Assembly (NCBI GenBank): GCA_035995185.1
Contig: DASYKT010000034.1
Coordinates: 22,972-86,971, forward strand
Direction of reading: 5' to 3'
DNA length: 64,000 nucleotides
Source of the DNA: DASYKT01 sp035995185
Lineage (GTDB): Bacteria; Acidobacteriota; Blastocatellia; Pyrinomonadales; Pyrinomonadaceae
Shown here: positions 16,314-25,023 of the stretch, one piece after another
Numbering within the stretch: position 1 is the first letter of the stretch
Layout of the letters: the number at the start of each line of letters is the position of its first letter
Translations under genes and position numbers: made by a program
The notes under the pieces: model-generated
The model's database searches: none
Told to the model about the DNA's origin: nothing
What the model saw: only the letters and a program-made list of their open reading frames with translations

Positions 16314-17291
16314 TTATTTCCCATTCGCATGTCTGAACGCCATTTTTGCCGCGGCCACGACCGGCGGAAATTTCGGCGGTGCGAGAAAAGCCTTAGGCGC
16401 CGCGGTTCGGATAGTTTCCAGCAGAGGCTTTAACAGCAGGTCCCCCGCGTTAAAGATTCCGCCGACATAAGACACCACAAACTTGCTCTTTTGCAGTTTT
16501 AATTTTTCCACCACGGCGATGGCGGCAATGCCCAGTTCGCGCCCGGCCTCTTTTATCAACTCGACCGCGACCTTGTCGCCCTCTTTGGCCGCTTCTATCA
16601 CATAGCGCGCAAAACCCGCGATCCGTTCATTGGTCATATTCGCGCCGTAGATCGCGGTCCCGACGTCCTCGACATTTTGCACGCGAAAATACTGCACCGC
16701 CTTTTCGCTCAGCACCGTGGGCTTAGCACGCCCGTCAAAGGCCTTGGCGATGGATTGCAGCGCCCGCCGCGCGATCCCGGCCGCTCCGCCCTCATCACCC
16801 GCCAGCGGCCCCCAGCCGCCCGCGTTGGCGCGTTCGCCCTTTTCGTTTTGGCCCAGGCAGTTAGAACCGGTCCCGGCGATGACCACCAGCCCGGCTTTTC
16901 CTTCGGTCGCGCCATACAGGGCGATCTCGGTATCGGGGACGACGTCCAGCGTTTTGGTCGCCATCTCTTTGAGCAGCCGGTTTTTCAGCGAAAGCCGCAG
17001 GTCTTCGCGCCGCACCCCGGCAATGCCAAATTCGGCGGCGACAATGTCCGCCCGGCTCAGATCGGCGCGGTCACAGGCCTGGTCGATCGCCTGGCAGATA
17101 TGCTCCACGGCTACTTCCACACCGACCCGCAAGGGGTTCGAAGCGCCCCCTGTGCCTTCGCTGACCTGGTTTTGATCCTGATCTATGAGAACTGCCCGGG
17201 TGGAGGTGCCGCCGCCGTCCACACCCAGATAGATACGATTTGGTTTGAGAATAGAACGGCTTTTTTTCTTTTTTTCCTGACGGCCCGGCAT
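16314..17291 (-). CDS. BadF/BadG/BcrA/BcrD-family N-acetyl amino-sugar kinase (GlcNAc/MurNAc kinase)
   Basis: This ASKHA-fold kinase has 325 residues. The phosphate-1 loop YLGVDGGGTST is at about 21-31, and an AGTGSNC phosphate-2 motif lies near 140. GGWGPLAGDEGG follows, typical of eukaryotic-type GlcNAc kinases and clostridial MurK. MurK phosphorylates both MurNAc and GlcNAc at O6, and the MurQ gene lies in the same minus-strand cluster. The likely role is therefore to make MurNAc-6-P for MurQ after non-PTS uptake. The basic N-terminal extension (KKKKSR) may indicate a downstream start. It is transcribed divergently from a LysR gene. Confidence 0.85.
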   Translation of the reverse strand: MPGRQEKKKKSRSILKPNRIYLGVDGGGTSTRAVLIDQDQNQVSEGTGGASNPLRVGVEVAVEHICQAIDQACDRADLSRADIVAAEFGIAGVRREDLRLSLKNRLLKEMATKTLDVVPDTEIALYGATEGKAGLVVIAGTGSNCLGQNEKGERANAGGWGPLAGDEGGAAGIARRALQSIAKAFDGRAKPTVLSEKAVQYFRVQNVEDVGTAIYGANMTNERIAGFARYVIEAAKEGDKVAVELIKEAGRELGIAAIAVVEKLKLQKSKFVVSYVGGIFNAGDLLLKPLLETIRTAAPKAFLAPPKFPPVVAAAKMAFRHANGK

Positions 17292-17409
17292 TTAAACTGG
17301 TGAATCCACCAACCTCTTTACTCGTTAAAAAATTTGTTCCTATTCTAACGGCACTTGACATATAATGAAAATTAAAAGATTTTATCTGTGCAATAACTAT
17401 TAGTGATAT
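17292..17409. promoter_or_regulatory. Divergent promoter region between the amino-sugar kinase and LysR genes
   Basis: This AT-rich 118-base spacer separates two divergent genes, a classic location for LysR control. It contains TATAAT at 17361-17366 (plus) and TAGAAT read on the minus strand near 17342-17347. A loose dyad, ATAACTATTAGTGATAT, lies just before the LysR start. TTGACA at 17355-17360 abuts TATAAT directly, so the two cannot be one promoter. Confidence 0.4.
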
Positions 17410-18336
17410 ATGGAAATCCGACAGATCAGGGCTTTCGTGGCTATAGCTGAGACACGTACCTTTACGGCAGGAGCGCGCCAGGTCAACGTTACTCAGGCTG
17501 CTATCTCAATGCAGATCCGGCAGTTAGAGAACGAGATCGGCATGCCGCTCTTTACCCGCACCCCGCGCCGGGTGATATTGACGCAGGCGGGAGAGATACT
17601 CCTGGAACGCGCGCGAAAGATACTTCGCGAGCATGACGCGGCACTGGCGCAGATCTCCGAAGCACATGGGGCGGAGCACGGCAGGCTGCGCATCGGGACG
17701 GCTTCGGCTACTTTTGCCGCCGATCCGCTGCCGCAGATCCTGAGCACGCTCAACCGCCAGTATCCAAAGGCCGATATCACCGTATTTTCCGGCACGAGCG
17801 AGGCGCTGGAGCAAAAAATTCTGGCGGGCGACCTGGATGTGGCTTTTGTTTCGCTGCCCATCGAGGCGCAGAATATTTTGTCCGAGCTCCTGATCGGCGA
17901 CGAAATAGTGGCCATCGCGCACCCCAGTCATCCGCTGGCCAAAAAACGCGTGATCAGCGCGGCGGCGCTGGCCAACGAAAATCTTATCCTGGGCGAGCAC
18001 GGCGGGAATACGCGCCGCCGGATCGATAAATTTTTCGCCGATGCCGGGGTCAAGCCAAACGTAATAATGGAACTCAGCCGCCAGTTGGCCATTAACCAGA
18101 TGGTGGCGAGCAATATGGGCGTCGGAATTGCCGGGCTGCGGGTCATCAAAAATGAGGTCGATAACGGCAAACTGGTCTCGTGGTGGATCGAGGGTGCTGA
18201 AATTAACTGGGAACTCGGGCTGGCGCGCCTCCGCGGCGGATATTTTTCGCCCATCGCCCAGACTTTTGTCCAACTTTGCCATGAAAGCTTTGCCGAGGAA
18301 AAAGAAGCCAAGGCGCAAAGATCAAGGGCGAAGTAA
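17410..18336 (+). CDS. LysR-family transcriptional regulator
   Basis: The 308-residue protein has the LysR N-terminal winged HTH (about 1-60; RAFVAIAETRTFTAGARQVN then TQAAISMQIRQLENEIG). A long linker helix and a two-lobed effector domain (about 90-295) follow. LysR proteins are usually tetrameric and bind a small inducer. It is divergent from the kinase-murQ-symporter-nagZ genes and upstream of the NamZ fusion, so it may sense a murein sugar or sugar phosphate. Known murein-recycling regulators are AmpR (LysR type, muropeptide sensing) and MurR (RpiR type). The ligand here is not determined. Confidence 0.88.
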   Translation: MEIRQIRAFVAIAETRTFTAGARQVNVTQAAISMQIRQLENEIGMPLFTRTPRRVILTQAGEILLERARKILREHDAALAQISEAHGAEHGRLRIGTASATFAADPLPQILSTLNRQYPKADITVFSGTSEALEQKILAGDLDVAFVSLPIEAQNILSELLIGDEIVAIAHPSHPLAKKRVISAAALANENLILGEHGGNTRRRIDKFFADAGVKPNVIMELSRQLAINQMVASNMGVGIAGLRVIKNEVDNGKLVSWWIEGAEINWELGLARLRGGYFSPIAQTFVQLCHESFAEEKEAKAQRSRAK

Positions 18337-18372
18337 ATAGGGAATAGGGAATAGAGATCTTCGGTTCTTAAT

Positions 18373-18498
18373 AAATTGCCACTAGCTTTAGCTAGTGGGT
18401 AAATTCCTTAAAAGTAAATAGGGCTTCAGCCCAAATTTCGGCTAAAGCCGGGATAATCACTTGTATTCTGACCACTAGCTAAAGCTAGTGGCAATTTA
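18373..18498. repeat. Family D inverted repeat (CTAGCTTTAGCTAG type)
   Basis: Outer arms AAATTGCCACTAGC / TAGTGGCAATTT flank inner GGGCTTCAGCCC and GGCTAAAGCC hairpins. Each outer arm contains its own palindrome, ACTAGCTTTAGCTAGT. Related elements are at 40119-40249 and 41251-41385. It lies between the LysR gene and the NamZ fusion. Confidence 0.85.
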
Positions 18499-18513
18499 AA
18501 TTCTGGCCTGATA

Positions 18514-21075
18514 ATGAAGAGTATTAAATCACTACCTTTCTTATTTCCATTTCCCTCAAGATCTTTTCTCAAACTCCTCTGTGTTCTCTGTGTTCTCTGT
18601 GGCTATTCTTATGCCCAAAACCTTCCGGTAGCGCCGCCGCAAACCGCCGGCATGTCCGCCGAAAAATTGAACCGGATCGACGCGCTGGTTGAAAAAGACA
18701 TCGCCGATAAAAAGCTGCCGGGCGCGGTCGTTCTTGTCGGGCACAAGGGGAAGATCGTTTTTCGCAAAGCTTACGGCAGCCGGGCGCTCGTGCCGGCGGT
18801 CGAGAAGATGACGGTCGATACCATCTTCGACGTTGCCAGCCTGACCAAGGTTGTCGCGACCACGACCAGCGTGATGATCCTGGTCGAACGCGGCCAGCTT
18901 CGCTTGAACGACACCATCGGCAAATACATTCCTGAAATTCAGGACAAAGATGTCAGGAACATCACCATCCAGCAGCTGCTGACGCACGTCTCGGGCTTTG
19001 CGCCCGATTTCGACCTGCGTGAAAAATGGACCGGCAGGGAAGGCATGCAGGATGCGCTAAAGAAGGAAAGGCTGCGCCAGGTTCCCGGGACAAAGTTTGT
19101 CTATTCGGATATAAACTTTATCGTGCTGGGCGAGATCGTACAGCGCATCAGCGGGCTGAGCCTGTCGACTTTTGCCGCACAAAATATCTTCGATCCGCTA
19201 AAGGCGAGCGATTCAAACTTCGTAAGAAGAACTGAAGTGACTTATGCGCCGCCGGGGATAAATGTCACTCCGACCGACCCGCTGACCCGGCGCATTGCTC
19301 CAACCGAAAATATCAAGGGCCAGCAGAGCTACCTTGGCGGGCAGCCTGACGGCAAAGACGGCGACAAGATCTTGCGCGGGGAAGTCCACGATCCTACCTC
19401 GTATCGCATGGGCGGCGTGGCGGGGCACGCCGGGTTATTTTCCACCGCGGACGACCTGGCGCGTTTTTGCCAGATGCTGCTAAACGGCGGGATTCTCGAT
19501 GGAAAAAGAATTCTAAGCGCCGGCACCGTGGCGCGGATGACCGCGCCGATCGTCGTTTCCGAAGAGGGCGTTACGCGGGGGCTTGGCTGGGATATGAACA
19601 CCGGGTTTTCATCCAACCGCGGCGAGCTTTTCCCGCTCGGCTCTTTCGGCCACACCGGTTTTACCGGTACTTCGATTTGGATCGACCGTGTTTCGCAGAC
19701 GTTCGTGGTGTTTCTTTCGAACCGCGTTCACCCCGACGGCAAAGGCGATGTCACGCCGCTGCGTGCAAAGGTCGCGACGGTCGTCGCTTCGGCAATTGAA
19801 GACACGCCTATCGAAGTCGTTCGGCTGGCCGAGGGAGCTTACTACTGGTCGCAGGTCGCGGCGCAAATACCGAAATTCAGGGAACAGGCCGAAGCGGCTA
19901 AACGGACCGCGGCGAATGGCGAGCAGGCAAGCGCGAACGCCGATGTTCTAAACGGCATCGACGTCCTGGAAAAAAATAATTTCAAGCAACTGGACGGGCT
20001 GCGCGTCGGCTTGATAACAAACCATACCGGCCGCGATCGGGCGGGGATTCAAACCATCGACGTCTTAAAAGCCGCGCCTAATGTAAAACTGACCGCGCTT
20101 TTTGCGCCTGAGCACGGCATTCGCGGGCTGGCCGATGAAAAAGTCTCCGATTCAATGGATGAGAAGACCGGCTTGCCGATCTACTCGCTCTATGGCGAGA
20201 CCCGCCGCCCGAAACCCGAGCAGCTAAAAGACCTCGACGCGCTGGTTTTTGATATTCAGGACGTCGGCGTGCGTTTTTACACTTATATGGCCACGCTCAA
20301 GAATGTGATGGAGGAAGCGGGCAAGGTAAAGCTAAAAGTTTTCGTGCTCGATCGTCCAAACCCGATCGGCGGTGTAGATGTCGAGGGCCCGGTTGCCGAT
20401 GCCGACAAGCTTTCTTTCGTCGTCACGCACACCACCACCGCGCGTCACGGGATGACCGCCGGTGAATGGGCGATGATGGTGAACGCCGAAAATAAACTTA
20501 ATTGCGATCTGACCGTAATAAAAATGGAAGGCTGGAACCGGGGGCAATGGTTCGACCGCACGGGGCAGGCTTGGGTAAACCCTTCGCCGAATATGCGCAG
20601 CCTGACGGAGGCCACGCTGTATCCCGGTGTCGGGCTACTGGAAACCACCAATATTTCCGTCGGGCGGGGAACCGACACGCCTTTTGAAGTGATCGGGGCT
20701 CCGTGGATGAACGGTGACGGCGGGCAAAAACTGGCGTCCTATCTGAATTCAAGAAATCTTCCCGGAGTGCGGTTTGTTCCGGTAAATTTCAAGCCGAACG
20801 CCTCGGTATTTAAAGACCAGGATTGCGGCGGGGTCAATATTATCGTGATCGACCGCGCCCGCTTCCGGTCCGTTCGTACCGGGATCGAAATAGCGGCCGC
20901 TTTACAAAAACTCTTCCCGGGCGGGTGGAAAACCGAGAATTTTAACCGCCTGCTGGCAAATCAGGCGACTTATGATATGGTAAGGCAAGGAATGCCCCCC
21001 GAAGACATTGAAAAGGCCTGGCAGCCCGGTTTGGAAGACTTTCTAAAACGTCGTGCACGGTTTTTGCTTTATTAA
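18514..21075 (+). CDS. Serine hydrolase (beta-lactamase fold) fused to NamZ exo-N-acetylmuramidase (DUF1343/GH171)
   Basis: The 853-residue exported protein joins two enzymes. Residues about 45-440 form a serine beta-lactamase/DD-peptidase-like domain with nucleophile motif S109-L-T-K112, YSDIN at 197-201 and HTG at about 380. Residues about 490-853 form a NamZ domain (DUF1343) with LDGLRVGLITNHTGRD, FAPEHGIRG, FDIQDVGVRFYTY, DRPNPIGG and ETTNISVGRGTDTPFE. NamZ removes MurNAc from non-reducing ends of murein chains. In Bacillus subtilis ybbE (serine hydrolase) and ybbC (namZ) are separate genes in the murQ cluster, so this is a fusion of functional neighbours. The signal peptide core (residues 22-30, LCVLCVLCG) is encoded by a tandem DNA repeat. 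Confidence 0.9.
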   Translation: MKSIKSLPFLFPFPSRSFLKLLCVLCVLCGYSYAQNLPVAPPQTAGMSAEKLNRIDALVEKDIADKKLPGAVVLVGHKGKIVFRKAYGSRALVPAVEKMTVDTIFDVASLTKVVATTTSVMILVERGQLRLNDTIGKYIPEIQDKDVRNITIQQLLTHVSGFAPDFDLREKWTGREGMQDALKKERLRQVPGTKFVYSDINFIVLGEIVQRISGLSLSTFAAQNIFDPLKASDSNFVRRTEVTYAPPGINVTPTDPLTRRIAPTENIKGQQSYLGGQPDGKDGDKILRGEVHDPTSYRMGGVAGHAGLFSTADDLARFCQMLLNGGILDGKRILSAGTVARMTAPIVVSEEGVTRGLGWDMNTGFSSNRGELFPLGSFGHTGFTGTSIWIDRVSQTFVVFLSNRVHPDGKGDVTPLRAKVATVVASAIEDTPIEVVRLAEGAYYWSQVAAQIPKFREQAEAAKRTAANGEQASANADVLNGIDVLEKNNFKQLDGLRVGLITNHTGRDRAGIQTIDVLKAAPNVKLTALFAPEHGIRGLADEKVSDSMDEKTGLPIYSLYGETRRPKPEQLKDLDALVFDIQDVGVRFYTYMATLKNVMEEAGKVKLKVFVLDRPNPIGGVDVEGPVADADKLSFVVTHTTTARHGMTAGEWAMMVNAENKLNCDLTVIKMEGWNRGQWFDRTGQAWVNPSPNMRSLTEATLYPGVGLLETTNISVGRGTDTPFEVIGAPWMNGDGGQKLASYLNSRNLPGVRFVPVNFKPNASVFKDQDCGGVNIIVIDRARFRSVRTGIEIAAALQKLFPGGWKTENFNRLLANQATYDMVRQGMPPEDIEKAWQPGLEDFLKRRARFLLY
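18576..18602 (+). repeat. Tandem CTCTGTGTT repeat encoding a signal-peptide core
   Basis: Two CTCTGTGTT units and a final CTCTGTGG lie in frame and encode LCVLCVLCG of the NamZ fusion. The sequence resembles a short tandem motif often seen in non-coding DNA of many bacteria. Here it supplies the hydrophobic stretch before the predicted cleavage at SYAQ. Confidence 0.75.
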
Positions 21076-21135
21076 AAAAATATTGGTAGTTTAGTCCTCT
21101 AGTTTTTGTAATTTTTGCATTGGAAATAGCTTTTC

Positions 21136-21180
21136 TATAGTAATTTCAATACTTTAAGGCGTGTCACACGTGTGTAACAC
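21136..21180 (+). promoter_or_regulatory. Promoter-like -10 and palindromic operator upstream of the TonB-dependent receptor
   Basis: TATAGT at 21136-21141 has a weak TTTGCA-like -35 about 16 bases upstream. Twenty to thirty bases downstream, CACACGTGTG (21165-21174) is a perfect palindrome embedded in GTGT...AACAC. Position just after a putative start point suits a repressor site. No regulator is assigned; the LysR gene at 17410 is the nearest candidate. Confidence 0.4.
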
Positions 21181-21274
21181 CCATAACGAAAATTTGAAGC
21201 TTTTTCCAAAAATTTCAATAAATCTTATAGCTATCTTGGTTTTTACTTTAACTTTAGCGAGGAAAAGAAAGAAT

Positions 21275-24200
21275 ATGAATGCAAAATTCATGAGAGCCGT
21301 GAAAGCAATTTTCACCACCGCATTTCTATGCCTGACGCTCTGCGGAGCACTGGCGGCGCAAGAGATCAGTTCAAATTTGGGCGGTACGGTTCATGATGCT
21401 AACGGTGCGGTTGTTCCCGGCGCCACCGTTAAGCTCATCGATCCGTCAAAAGATAACCTGGTCCTTAGAACGGTCACTACTAACGGCGACGGCGAATTCA
21501 ATTTCGCTAATATCCCCATTAGTACTTACGAAGTCTCGGTCGAGGCGAACAACTTTAAGAAGAGCGTGACCAGCGAGATCAAGGTCGATGTCGGCACGCG
21601 CAGAACGGTCGATGTGCAGCTTGAAGCCGGAAACGTTTCCGAAACGGTTACGATCGAGGCCAGTGCCCTGGGCGTGGAATTGCAAACCGCGACGGTCGGC
21701 ACCGTCATCAGCGGTAACCAGGCGCGCGAGCTTTCCGTCAACAACCGCAACTTTATTCAACTGGTAACACTGGCCCCGGGCGTATCCTCAAACCTCGCTG
21801 ATCAGGTGTACGTCGGAACGACCAACCCCGAGGGACAGGCTAATACCAGTCAGATCTCGGTCAACGGTTCGCGTTCCAGCCAAAACACTTTTACCGTGGA
21901 CGGCGCCGATATCACCGACCGCGGTTCGAACCTGACCATTCAGGCTTACCCGAGTATTGATTCGATCGGGGAATTCAGAGTTCTTCGCTCGCTTTACCCG
22001 GCGGAATCCGGACGCAGCGGCGGCGGGCAGATCAACGTCATTACCCGCAGCGGTACGAACGATTTTCACGGCTCGCTGTTTGAATTTGTCAGAAATGAAA
22101 GATTCAACGCCAATACATTTCTGCTTAACCGCCTGACCACTAACCGCGATGCGGACGGTAAGGCGCGGCGGCCTCCGTTCCGTTATAACAACTACGGATT
22201 TACGGTCGGCGGCCCGATCATTTTCTTCCGTTTGGGCGAGCGCGATCCGGGCGATACCATGTTTGCCAAGATCCCGCGCACCTTCTTCTTCTTTTCCGAA
22301 GAGCAGAGAAAAGATCGCCGCTACACCACGCTTACATCGACTCTTCCGACCCCGTCGATGCTAAACGGCGTTTTCCCGGTAAACATCTGCCTGGCGGCTA
22401 CCATCGTCGGCACAACGCGTACCTGTACGCAAAAGTTATTCGCCGGCAATCCGCTCTCTTCGGTCCCCGGGTTTAACATCAATCCGGTGGCGCAGCAATA
22501 TATCAATGGTATCTATCGCCAGATACCGGGACCGAACTCCGTCGATCCGAACAACCCGTTCTCTTTCACTTCTCCGGGCGTTGCCAAGGCTGACTTTCAG
22601 CAGGAGATCTTTAAGCTCGACACTTCGTTCAGTGATAAATGGACAGCGTATTATCGCTATGAACGCGATACGATCCCCACGATCGATGTCAATTCACTCT
22701 TTGCTTCCGGCTCAGGCATTCCGGGCGTCTCGACTTCGCAAACGGATTCGCCGGGACGGACGCATACTTTTCAGACAACGTACCTGCTTAGCCCGAACGT
22801 CATTGTCGAGGGACGTTATAACTACGCCTACGGCGCGATCGTCAGCCACACCACCGGGTTGGCCGGTAACGCGCAGACGGCGATAGGAACGCCGCTGCCA
22901 TATGCGCTCGATGACGACCGTATTCCGCAGATCACCGGGCACGGCTTTAGCGGGATTCAGGCCTTTGGCCCTTACAATAACTTTTCCGACAAACATGAGT
23001 GGGCGGGAAACGTGACCTGGATAGCCGGCAGCCACACGATGAAGTTTGGCGGTTCTTTCTCCAAGTACAGAAAGAACGAAGATAACGGGCTCGGCGGCAC
23101 CAACCAGGGAGCTTTTAGCAACTTCCTGAACACCACGACGCTCAGCGCTACGCAGGGCAGCGTTTGTATCGACAACACGGTTGCCGGCACTACGCTTCAG
23201 ACGGCTTGCCCGACGGCTACGCCGAACCTGAACCTGGCGACCTATCAAAACTGGGCAAACTTTTTGCTCGGCAACAACGCTACTTTTACCCAGACGAAAT
23301 TCCGCTTGACGGCCGATTTCCGCCAGCGCAATCTGGAAGCTTATGTTCAGGATGAATATCGCTTCCGCAAGAACGTCACCTTGTACCTGGGAATGCGTTA
23401 TTCGTTCTTCGGTTCGCCCTGGTCGAGGAACGGCCTTTTGACCAACTTTGTTCCGGAACTCTATAACCGCGCTCAGGCGCCGCAGGTAACAGGTGCGGCC
23501 AACCGCGTGGCTGGCACCGGAAATTTCTGCGACGGCATTATCGTCAATGCGCAGAACTTCCAGACCGGCCCGCCCGCGTATAACTGTACGCCGACCGCTT
23601 CGCCGTGGGGACAGTATGTGGTGCACGCACCGAAAAAGAACTTTGCCCCGCGCGTAGGTTTGGCCTGGGACCCGTTCGGCAAAGGCACGACGTCGGTCCG
23701 CATGGGCTACGGCATCTATCACGAACAGACCCTGATCGGTACCTTTGAAACCCACCTGGGTTCCAACCCGCCGTACCAGGAAACCATTACCATCAACAAT
23801 TTTGCGGCGCTTAACCAACCGGTCGACCCGCTCAGCAATCCCAGCGTAGTGGCGCCGGTAGCCGTACCCGCGCTGATCCGCGGCGTCGACACCGATTACA
23901 AAACGCCGTATATGCAGCACTGGTCATTGGACGTGCAGCACGAATTCTGGAAAAATTCCTTGGTCTCGGCCGGATATTATGGCTCGAAGGGAACAAATCT
24001 GATCGGAGTTGTCGATATCAATTTGCTGCCTCCGGGTGCTGCGCTCGATCTGCAATGCGCGGTCGGGGCTTCGACCACGCCCACGGTGGCTTGCCAGCAA
24101 AAGACCGGCGGAGTTCCGGTAGCCTTTACTTCGGCGGCCGCCTCGCTGATCCTCGATCAGGTGCGCCCGTACAAAGGATGGCGCGGAATTTCGATGATCC

Positions 24201-24943
24201 AGCCGCGGTTCAATTCCAGCTATCACAGTCTTCAGGTGATGGGAACCCAGCGTTTGGCGGGCTCTTCGCAGATCCAGGTCGCTTATACCTGGGCCAAGAA
24301 CCTGACGGACAACCAGACCGACCGTTCGACGGCGCCGATGAATTCATATGATATCGCCGCTGAATACGGCCGGGCGCAGCTTGACCGCCGCCATGTGCTG
24401 GTAGGCAACTTTATCTACGAACTTCCGTTCTATCGCAAACAGAACGGGTTCGCGGGTAAGATCCTCGGCGGATGGCAGACTTCCGGTATCGTTACTTATC
24501 AGACCGGCTTGCCGTTCACCCCGACTTATGCCAACTTCGACCCGGCAGGGCTCGGATTTTTGAACGCGTCTTCGCCGGCAGGCGGCCGCCCGTACTGGTC
24601 CAGCGATGCGAATACCGGGGCGGCTAATTCGTTCCTGCAGTTCTTTAATACCGGAGCGTTTTACACGGGTGTGACGCCCACGCTCGCACCGGCGGTGCCG
24701 ACCAACGCCGGCCGCGGTGTCATCAACGGGCCGCGCACATTCCGGGTAGACTTTTCACTGATGAAGAACTTCCGGTTCGGTGAGTCGATGCAGCTGCAGC
24801 TCCGCGGAGAGGCATTTAACATCTTCAACATGACGAATTACACGACCCTGGCGCTGGCGGCTTCGACACCGGCGACCTTCGGGAACGTGACGGGAACTCG
24901 CGATCCGAGAACACTGCAGTTCGGCGCGAAATTCTACTTCTAG
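21275..24943 (+). CDS. Oar-like TonB-dependent receptor with carboxypeptidase-regulatory-like domain
   Basis: The start is placed at ATG 21275 (1222 residues) because GAGGAAAAGAAAG precedes it and a signal peptide ending ALAAQ begins there. An upstream in-frame ATG at 21161 lies in a palindrome. Residues about 30-110 form an Ig-like carboxypeptidase-regulatory domain (GGTVHDANGAVVPGATVKL), residues about 115-240 a plug (NRNFIQLVTLAPGV, SVNGSRSSQNTFTVDGAD). The rest is a beta-barrel ending in aromatic FGAKFYF. This type is expanded in Acidobacteriota and imports large substrates with TonB-ExbBD energy. Placement between NamZ and NagA suggests murein glycans or muropeptides, which is inference. 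Confidence 0.92.
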   Translation: MNAKFMRAVKAIFTTAFLCLTLCGALAAQEISSNLGGTVHDANGAVVPGATVKLIDPSKDNLVLRTVTTNGDGEFNFANIPISTYEVSVEANNFKKSVTSEIKVDVGTRRTVDVQLEAGNVSETVTIEASALGVELQTATVGTVISGNQARELSVNNRNFIQLVTLAPGVSSNLADQVYVGTTNPEGQANTSQISVNGSRSSQNTFTVDGADITDRGSNLTIQAYPSIDSIGEFRVLRSLYPAESGRSGGGQINVITRSGTNDFHGSLFEFVRNERFNANTFLLNRLTTNRDADGKARRPPFRYNNYGFTVGGPIIFFRLGERDPGDTMFAKIPRTFFFFSEEQRKDRRYTTLTSTLPTPSMLNGVFPVNICLAATIVGTTRTCTQKLFAGNPLSSVPGFNINPVAQQYINGIYRQIPGPNSVDPNNPFSFTSPGVAKADFQQEIFKLDTSFSDKWTAYYRYERDTIPTIDVNSLFASGSGIPGVSTSQTDSPGRTHTFQTTYLLSPNVIVEGRYNYAYGAIVSHTTGLAGNAQTAIGTPLPYALDDDRIPQITGHGFSGIQAFGPYNNFSDKHEWAGNVTWIAGSHTMKFGGSFSKYRKNEDNGLGGTNQGAFSNFLNTTTLSATQGSVCIDNTVAGTTLQTACPTATPNLNLATYQNWANFLLGNNATFTQTKFRLTADFRQRNLEAYVQDEYRFRKNVTLYLGMRYSFFGSPWSRNGLLTNFVPELYNRAQAPQVTGAANRVAGTGNFCDGIIVNAQNFQTGPPAYNCTPTASPWGQYVVHAPKKNFAPRVGLAWDPFGKGTTSVRMGYGIYHEQTLIGTFETHLGSNPPYQETITINNFAALNQPVDPLSNPSVVAPVAVPALIRGVDTDYKTPYMQHWSLDVQHEFWKNSLVSAGYYGSKGTNLIGVVDINLLPPGAALDLQCAVGASTTPTVACQQKTGGVPVAFTSAAASLILDQVRPYKGWRGISMIQPRFNSSYHSLQVMGTQRLAGSSQIQVAYTWAKNLTDNQTDRSTAPMNSYDIAAEYGRAQLDRRHVLVGNFIYELPFYRKQNGFAGKILGGWQTSGIVTYQTGLPFTPTYANFDPAGLGFLNASSPAGGRPYWSSDANTGAANSFLQFFNTGAFYTGVTPTLAPAVPTNAGRGVINGPRTFRVDFSLMKNFRFGESMQLQLRGEAFNIFNMTNYTTLALAASTPATFGNVTGTRDPRTLQFGAKFYF

Positions 24944-24969
24944 CGATTTCACTTTCGTGAAAACTTAAA

Positions 24970-25005
24970 GCTCGCGCTGTTTGAAAGAACGGCGCGGGCA
25001 TTTTT
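24970..25005 (+). terminator. Terminator downstream of the TonB-dependent receptor
   Basis: GCTCGCGCTGTT (24970-24981) pairs with AACGGCGCGGGC (24988-24999) using two G-U pairs, followed by TTTTT. It lies only 18 bases before the nagA start, so nagA either relies on read-through or on a promoter overlapping this hairpin. Confidence 0.65.
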
Positions 25006-25023
25006 CTTTTATAATAAAATAAC

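Noticed and set aside
17355..17366. TTGACA next to TATAAT taken as one promoter
   Set aside because: There is no spacer between the hexamers, so they cannot be recognised together.
18373..18498. CRISPR array, because of repeated palindromes with spacers
   Set aside because: Only inverted, not directly repeated, units are present; spacing is irregular and there are no cas genes.
22712..23920. Long minus-strand open frame (402 codons) inside the TonB-dependent receptor gene
   Set aside because: It is antisense to a clear receptor gene, has no family-like motifs and follows from the codon bias of the sense strand.
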